A DNA stretch of 19,002 nucleotides from Pseudomonadota bacterium (GTDB taxonomy: Bacteria; Pseudomonadota; Alphaproteobacteria; Rhizobiales; Devosiaceae): assembly GCA_023431205.1 (NCBI GenBank), contig JAEYXQ010000100.1, positions 1-19,002 on the forward strand. Reading direction: 5' to 3'. Below are positions 15,031-19,002 of this stretch, piece after piece. How positions within the stretch are numbered: position 1 is the stretch's first letter; each line of letters opens with the position of its first letter. Under the pieces are notes generated by a model. The model did no database searches. It worked only from the letters and a program-made list of their open reading frames with translations, and was not told the origin of the DNA. Position numbers and translations under genes: made by a program.

Positions 15031-16164
15031 TTATTCCGGCGGCAGGTTGCCGTCGCCGATATAGTTGCGGTTCACCCGCGCCAGCCGCAGGCTTGTCAGG
15101 ATCTCGTATCCGATGGTGCCGCCGGCATCGGCCTGGTCATCCACCCCGACGGTGGTGCCGAGCACTTCGGCGCCCTCGCCGGGGTTCGGGATGTCGGGCC
15201 CGAGTTCGGTGATGTCGACGATCGACAGGTCCATCGAGATACGGCCGATCACCGGGCAGACCCGTCCGCGGATCGCGACCTTGCCCCCGGGACGCATATT
15301 GGTCGACGACAGCGAGCGCATGAACCCGTCGGCATAGCCGTGGCCGATGATGGCAAGCCGGCTGTTGCGCGACAAGGAATGGGCGGCGCCATAGCCGACC
15401 GACTCGCCCGTGCGCGCCTCCACCACCTGCAGGATCGGCACATGCAGCGTCACCACCGAGGCCATCGGGTTCTTGCGGCCGTTGACCGCGCGCCCGCCAT
15501 AAAGCGCAATTCCGGGCCGCACCATCTGGAAATGGTAGTCGCGACCCGTCATCAGCCCGGCCGAGTTGGCGAGTGAGGCGGGGATGCCGGGAAACTTGGC
15601 CAGCACCGAGCCGAACAGCGCCAGTTGCGTCCGGTTCTTCTCGTGGTTCGGCTGGTCGGCGCAGGCCAGGTGGCTCATCACCATCTGCGGCGCGTAGCCG
15701 AGCCGCTCGATCCGCTCGCGCACCGCGCTGACTTCGGCAAGCCGGAAGCCGAGGCGGTTCATGCCGGTGTCGAAATGAAAAGCGCTGGGATAGGCCTCGC
15801 TGCGCTCGAGGCACTTGGCAAGCCACTCTTCCAGCATCGCCATCGAGGAGATCACCGGCATCAGGTTCTGCCGGATGTAGAGGCTGGCAGCGCCGGGATA
15901 GAGCCCGTCCAGCACGAAGATGTGGACGTCGGGCAGGGCGGCCCGCACCGACAGCCCCTCATCGGGCGTTGCCACGAAGAAGAAGCGGGCGCCTGCCGCA
16001 TGCAGCGCCTTGGCGGCCATGGTGATGCCGGTGCCATAGGCGTCCGCCTTCACCACGGCGCCGGTCAGGGCTCCGGCGCTCACCTTGTCGAGCGCGCGCC
16101 AGTTGCGGGCCAGTGCCCCCAGATCGATGCTTAGCTGGCCGCCCAGCCCGGAAGTCAGCGCCAT
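15031..16164 (-). CDS. alr: Alanine racemase
   Basis: 377 residues. It interconverts L- and D-alanine for peptidoglycan, with pyridoxal phosphate as cofactor. The PLP lysine is Lys39 in VVKADAYGTG and the catalytic tyrosine of the second domain is Tyr258 in ESVGYGAAHS. Arg137 in MNRLGF and the VRPGIALYGG segment at 215-224 are also in place, followed by the beta domain with GRISMDLSIVDIT. The length is standard, and no truncation is seen. ATG 16164 follows the dnaB stop after a single base (TAG-C-ATG), so translation is coupled to dnaB. The dnaB-alr pair is common in alphaproteobacteria. Confidence 0.97.
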   Translation of the reverse strand: MALTSGLGGQLSIDLGALARNWRALDKVSAGALTGAVVKADAYGTGITMAAKALHAAGARFFFVATPDEGLSVRAALPDVHIFVLDGLYPGAASLYIRQNLMPVISSMAMLEEWLAKCLERSEAYPSAFHFDTGMNRLGFRLAEVSAVRERIERLGYAPQMVMSHLACADQPNHEKNRTQLALFGSVLAKFPGIPASLANSAGLMTGRDYHFQMVRPGIALYGGRAVNGRKNPMASVVTLHVPILQVVEARTGESVGYGAAHSLSRNSRLAIIGHGYADGFMRSLSSTNMRPGGKVAIRGRVCPVIGRISMDLSIVDITELGPDIPNPGEGAEVLGTTVGVDDQADAGGTIGYEILTSLRLARVNRNYIGDGNLPPE

Positions 16165-16165
16165 G

Positions 16166-17650
16166 CTATTCCATGCGCTCGGGGAGATAATCGGCGCGGG
16201 CGAGATTGCCGAAGCGGGTGAACTGCGCCTCGAAGCTGAGCTGCACGGTTCCCGTGGGGCCGTGACGCTGCTTGGCGATGATCACTTCGGCCTTGCCGTG
16301 CACCTTTTCCATCTCCCCTTGCCAGCTCAGGTGTTCCGGCGTGCCCTCTTTGGGCTCCTTGTTCTTCAGATAGTACTCTTCGCGATACACGAACAGCACC
16401 ACGTCGGCGTCCTGTTCGATAGAACCCGATTCGCGCAGGTCCGCCAGTTGCGGATGCTTGTCGTCACGCGCTTCCACCTGACGCGACAGCTGGCTGAGTG
16501 CGATGATCGGCACTTCCAGTTCCTTGGCCAGTGCCTTGAGCGTGGTGGTGATTTCGGTCAGCTCCTGCACGCGGTTCTGGCTCGACGCCTTGCTCGACCC
16601 CGACAGCAGCTGGAGGTAGTCGATGACCAGGAAGTCGAGGCCCTTCTGCCGCTTCAGCCGGCGCGCACGGGCGGCAAGCTGGGCCACCGAGATGCCGCCG
16701 GTGTCGTCGATAAAGAGCGGCAGCTTGCTCATCATGTTGGACACGTCGACGAGCTTGGAGAACTGCGAGTCGTGGATGCGACCGCGGCGGATGTCCGAGG
16801 ACGAAATCTCGGCCTGCTCGGCAAGGATACGCGTTGCCAGCTGCTCCGAACTCATTTCCAGGCTGAAGAAGCCGACCACGCCGCCGTTGACGGTCTTGTT
16901 GTGCCCGTCCGGTGTCACCTCGCCGCGCCACGCCCTGGCGACGTTGAAGGCGATGTTGGTGGCCAGCGAGGTCTTGCCCATGGCGGGGCGGCCGGCAAGG
17001 ATGATCAAGTCGCTCTTCTGCAGCCCGCCCATCTGGCGGTCGAGATCGTCGAGGCCGGTGGCGACGCCGGAGAGGCCGCCATCGCGCTGATAGGCTTCGC
17101 CGGCCATCTGGATCGAGGCGGAGAGCGCGTTCCCGAACGCTTGGAAGCCGCCGTCATAGCGGCCCTTCTCGGCAAGCGAGAACAGTTCGCCTTCGACCTT
17201 CTCGATCTGCCGTTCCGGCGTCATTTCGACATCGGCGTCATAGGCGGTGGAGACCATCTCCTCGCCCACCAGGATCAGGTTCCGCCGGATCGCCAGGTCG
17301 TAGATCATCTGCCCGTAGTCGGCAGCATTCAGCACCGTAGTGGCTTCGGCGGCCAGCCGCGCCAGGTACTGCGCCATGGTGACATCGGGCAGCAACTGCT
17401 CGGGCAGGTGGGTCTTGATCGTGGTCGGATCGGCCGACTTGCCGGCCCGGATGACCTTGCTGGTGATCTCGTAGATCTCCCGGTGCACCGGCTCATAGAA
17501 GTGCTCGGGCATCAGGAAGTCCGAGACGCGGTAGAAGGCCTCGTTGTTGATCAGGATGGCGCCCAGCAGGGCCTGCTCGGCCTCCACATTATGTGGGGCG
17601 ATGCGAAACGACTTTTCTTCGGCCGGGTGGAGCCGCGCGATCTCAGCCAT
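16166..17650 (-). CDS. dnaB: Replicative DNA helicase DnaB
   Basis: 494 residues. DnaB is the ring helicase that unwinds DNA at the replication fork. The N-terminal helical domain (about 15-120; NVEAEQALLGAIL) is followed by a linker and the RecA-like motor: Walker A GRPAMGKTS at 220-228, FFSLEMSSEQLATR at 261-274, Walker B LVIDYLQLLS at 341-350, LSQLSRQVE at 385-393, and the arginine-finger region IIAKQRHGPTGT (Lys460, Arg462). An insertion of about 18 residues (241-258) between the Walker A helix and FFSLEMS is the alphaproteobacterial form as I remember it. No intein is present. ATG 17650 has GAGG five bases upstream. Its leader carries two hairpins, and alr follows after one base. Confidence 0.98.
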   Translation of the reverse strand: MAEIARLHPAEEKSFRIAPHNVEAEQALLGAILINNEAFYRVSDFLMPEHFYEPVHREIYEITSKVIRAGKSADPTTIKTHLPEQLLPDVTMAQYLARLAAEATTVLNAADYGQMIYDLAIRRNLILVGEEMVSTAYDADVEMTPERQIEKVEGELFSLAEKGRYDGGFQAFGNALSASIQMAGEAYQRDGGLSGVATGLDDLDRQMGGLQKSDLIILAGRPAMGKTSLATNIAFNVARAWRGEVTPDGHNKTVNGGVVGFFSLEMSSEQLATRILAEQAEISSSDIRRGRIHDSQFSKLVDVSNMMSKLPLFIDDTGGISVAQLAARARRLKRQKGLDFLVIDYLQLLSGSSKASSQNRVQELTEITTTLKALAKELEVPIIALSQLSRQVEARDDKHPQLADLRESGSIEQDADVVLFVYREEYYLKNKEPKEGTPEHLSWQGEMEKVHGKAEVIIAKQRHGPTGTVQLSFEAQFTRFGNLARADYLPERME

Positions 17651-17686
17651 CGATGCCTCGGGGGAACAACGTTAACCTTCCTTAAC

Positions 17687-17725
17687 CACGCCACTCTGGC
17701 GTGAGTCTTGGCCTACGTGGCCAAG
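17687..17725 (-). promoter_or_regulatory. Two tandem hairpins in the dnaB leader
   Basis: CACGCCA (17687-17693), loop CTC, TGGCGTG (17697-17703); and CTTGGCC (17707-17713), loop TACGT, GGCCAAG (17719-17725). Both 7-bp stems are perfect and only three bases apart, with a GANTC site (GAGTC, 17703-17707) at the junction. Just downstream on the minus strand lies TTAA-N6-TTAAC (17685-17671). There is no T-run, so a leader structure or protein-binding site is as likely as a terminator. Confidence 0.4.
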
Positions 17726-17774
17726 GGTTAATGCTGTGCTGACCCGCCCTGTGAATTCCGTGCACAACGGGGAT

Positions 17775-17803
17775 TGTCTACGATGGTCCTTGCACCGGAA
17801 CAA
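17775..17803 (-). promoter_or_regulatory. Candidate dnaB promoter
   Basis: On the minus strand, TTGTTC (17803-17798) and TAGACA (17780-17775) are separated by 17 bases. The spacing is ideal but each box matches the consensus only partly. It would start transcription near 17768 and give a leader of about 118 bases that includes both hairpins. Confidence 0.3.
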
Positions 17804-17824
17804 GACCAGAACGGGGCCGAGTCG

Positions 17825-18358
17825 CTACCGGTACGGTCCCCACGGTGGCCGGTTGGGCGCCAGTCCGGCGCCGGAAACATTCTCGACCCGCCAGCCTTCG
17901 GCGGTGAGCTTGGTGCGAAACACCACCACCCCGTTCGCCGTCTGCACCAGGTGGATCGCCAGTTTCGGATCGTTGACCGTCTGTCCGGCGATCGAGGCTT
18001 CTGTCAGCTCGAAGGGCAGGGCGCCGGCGCCCTCTGCCGCGGTCATGGTGACCACAAAGAGTTCGCGGTCGTCCTCGGGGAGTGGCTCGACGGCACTGGC
18101 GATCAGCCCGGGCGCAACATCGTCCACCTTGCCCTGCCGCACCACCTCGGCAAAGCCGCGCTTCGCCGGTTCGGTGAACAAGGCATGGGCCGTGGCCCAG
18201 TCTCGCCTGTTGTAGGCCAGGGCAAAGGCGCGGATGGCGTCCTCGGCACTGGCCACTGCGGCGACGACCGCTTGAGCACCCTTGGACTTGACGGAAGGTT
18301 GCGCACTGGCCGCGGGAGCCAGCATCGCAGCGATCAGGAAGACAACAAACCAGCGCAT
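17825..18358 (-). CDS. Small secreted protein of unknown function
   Basis: 177 residues. The N-terminus MRWFVVFLIAAMLAPAASA is a clear signal peptide with cleavage before QPS, so the mature product of about 158 residues is periplasmic or secreted. The stretch AIRAFALAYNRRDWATAHALFT (about 41-62) resembles the first helices of NTF2-like/SnoaL-type cone folds. The rest is a series of predicted strands (ELFVVTMTA, AIHLVQTANGVVVFRTKL, GWRVENVSG), which would suit that fold. This is a weak structural guess, not a family match. No cysteine is present in the mature part. The start is set by a strong GGAGGT seven bases before ATG 18358; the frame is open to 18442, but that part crosses the terminator. 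It sits between rplI and dnaB. Confidence 0.75.
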   Translation of the reverse strand: MRWFVVFLIAAMLAPAASAQPSVKSKGAQAVVAAVASAEDAIRAFALAYNRRDWATAHALFTEPAKRGFAEVVRQGKVDDVAPGLIASAVEPLPEDDRELFVVTMTAAEGAGALPFELTEASIAGQTVNDPKLAIHLVQTANGVVVFRTKLTAEGWRVENVSGAGLAPNRPPWGPYR

Positions 18359-18409
18359 CGGCGTCACCTCCGAGGCGCCACTGTGCTCCGGCAGCGGTTC
18401 AGCGGCAAC

Positions 18410-18438
18410 AAAAAAGGCCGGGCAATGAGCCCGGCCTT
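18410..18438 (-). terminator. Rho-independent terminator after rplI
   Basis: On the minus strand AAGGCCGGGC (18438-18429), loop TCATT and GCCCGGCCTT (18423-18414) form a perfect 10-bp stem ending in a run of six T (18415-18410). This is a textbook intrinsic terminator for the ribosomal-protein operon. It separates rplI from the secreted-protein gene whose start is 52 bases further on. Confidence 0.9.
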
Positions 18439-18463
18439 CCAAAATCGGGTGACGCCCTGAGGA

Positions 18464-19002
18464 CTACTCCTCGAAGCGGTCCTCGGCAGCGGCATCAGCC
18501 TGGCCGGCGGCAAAGTCGCCGTCCTCGTCGGTATCGTACTGGGTCACGGTCACGTCTTCGCCGGCAGCCTGGCGCTGAGCCTCGTCTTCCGAGCGGGCAA
18601 CGTTGACGGTGATCGACACGGCCACTTCCGGGTGCAGGGCAAGCGACACGGTGTGCACGCCCACCGACTTGATCGGCTCGGCCAGCTCGACCTGGTTGCG
18701 CTGGACGGTGAAGCCGTCGGTGGCAAGGGCCTCGACGATGTCACGGGCGGCAACCGAACCGTAGAGCTGACCGGTTTCACCGGCCTGGCGGATGATGATC
18801 ACCGCGCGGCCATCGAGGCCCTCGGCGATACCGGCAGCCGACTTGCGGCGCTCTTCGTTGCGCTTTTCGATGTTGGCGCGCTCGGCGGCGAACTTGGCGC
18901 GGTTGGCTTCGTTGGCGCGCAGCGCCTTGCCCTGCGGCAGCAGGTAGTTGCGGGCGAAGCCGTCCTTGACGGTGACTTCGTCGCCGATCGTACCGGTGCG
19001 GC
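18464..19002 (-). CDS. rplI: Large-subunit ribosomal protein bL9, 5' end outside the window
   Basis: 178 codons are visible; roughly ten N-terminal residues lie beyond base 19002. The N-domain is recognisable from GDEVTVKDGFARNYLLPQGKA, followed by the long connecting helix rich in Ala, Glu, Arg and Lys (FAAERANIEKRNEERRK). The C-domain with IIIRQAGETGQLYGSVAARDI and LHPEVAVSITVNVA follows. It ends with an acidic tail of about 30 residues (DTDEDGDFAAGQADAAAEDRFEE region) that E. coli bL9 (149 residues) lacks; such tails are usual in alphaproteobacteria. bL9 lies at the base of the L1 stalk of the 50S subunit and influences frame maintenance. It is probably the last gene of an rpsF-rpsR-rplI operon, ended by the terminator at 18410-18438. 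Confidence 0.96.
   Translation of the reverse strand, partial: RTGTIGDEVTVKDGFARNYLLPQGKALRANEANRAKFAAERANIEKRNEERRKSAAGIAEGLDGRAVIIIRQAGETGQLYGSVAARDIVEALATDGFTVQRNQVELAEPIKSVGVHTVSLALHPEVAVSITVNVARSEDEAQRQAAGEDVTVTQYDTDEDGDFAAGQADAAAEDRFEE

Noticed and set aside
16085..17704. 539-codon plus-strand open frame opposite dnaB.
   Set aside because: Antisense shadow of dnaB caused by GC-rich codon use; no recognisable domain or ribosome-binding site.
1..19002. Search for CRISPR arrays, tRNA genes, insertion sequences, integrases, toxin-antitoxin or phage-defence modules.
   Set aside because: No regularly spaced repeats, cloverleaf-like segments, transposase motifs or defence domains were seen; almost every base is covered by the genes listed.

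Overview
The window is a gene-dense, high-GC stretch (roughly two-thirds G+C by eye) of a bacterial chromosome. The gene families, the order bL9 / dnaB-alr / radA / cvpA-purF, the MAPEG-RsmB-guaA neighbourhood and the long acidic tail on bL9 fit an alphaproteobacterium of the Hyphomicrobiales, possibly Devosia-like. That placement is inference from remembered gene order and protein style, not from a marker-gene comparison. I see no tRNA, rRNA, CRISPR array, IS element, integrase or phage gene. No gene-free stretch exceeds 300 bases; the longest gaps are about 180 bases.

Layout. (1) 1-1213, minus strand: a small secreted protein of the molybdopterin-oxidoreductase fold, overlapping by ATGA the start of a membrane sensor protein (probable histidine kinase) that leaves the window at base 1. 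(2) 1397-3117, plus strand: a MAPEG membrane protein and an RsmB-type rRNA cytosine methyltransferase, five bases apart. (3) 3129-4358, minus strand: an OafA-type membrane acyltransferase, convergent with RsmB and divergent from guaA. (4) 4479-9769, plus strand: guaA (GMP synthase), a YfgM-like membrane protein, der (ribosome-assembly GTPase) and a CNNM/CBS 'hemolysin' transporter. (5) 9908-19002, minus strand: read in transcription order, rplI (5' end outside), a rho-independent terminator, a small secreted protein of unknown function, then dnaB-alr-DUF1697-radA-cvpA-purF-SDR. Several of these are translationally coupled by overlaps or 1-base gaps.

How it fits together. Most of the window is core: purine synthesis (purF, guaA), replication and repair (dnaB, radA), ribosome function (rplI, der, rsmB) and cell-wall D-alanine supply (alr). 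The accessory part is at the left edge, where the secreted molybdopterin-fold protein and the sensor look like a periplasmic sensing pair. The fold protein has no cysteine at all, so it cannot hold molybdenum as sulfite oxidase does. This is the best candidate here for a little-described system.

Non-coding structure worth noting: three GC-rich hairpins without U-tracts placed exactly on stop codons (3113-3133, 6050-6071, 9758-9778); a dispersed-repeat-like imperfect palindrome between convergent genes (9855-9887); a foldable guaA leader (4380-4462); a hairpin upstream of purF (12185-12219); two tandem hairpins upstream of dnaB (17687-17725); and a 9-base complement between the rplI 3' end and the ribosome-binding region of the next gene.
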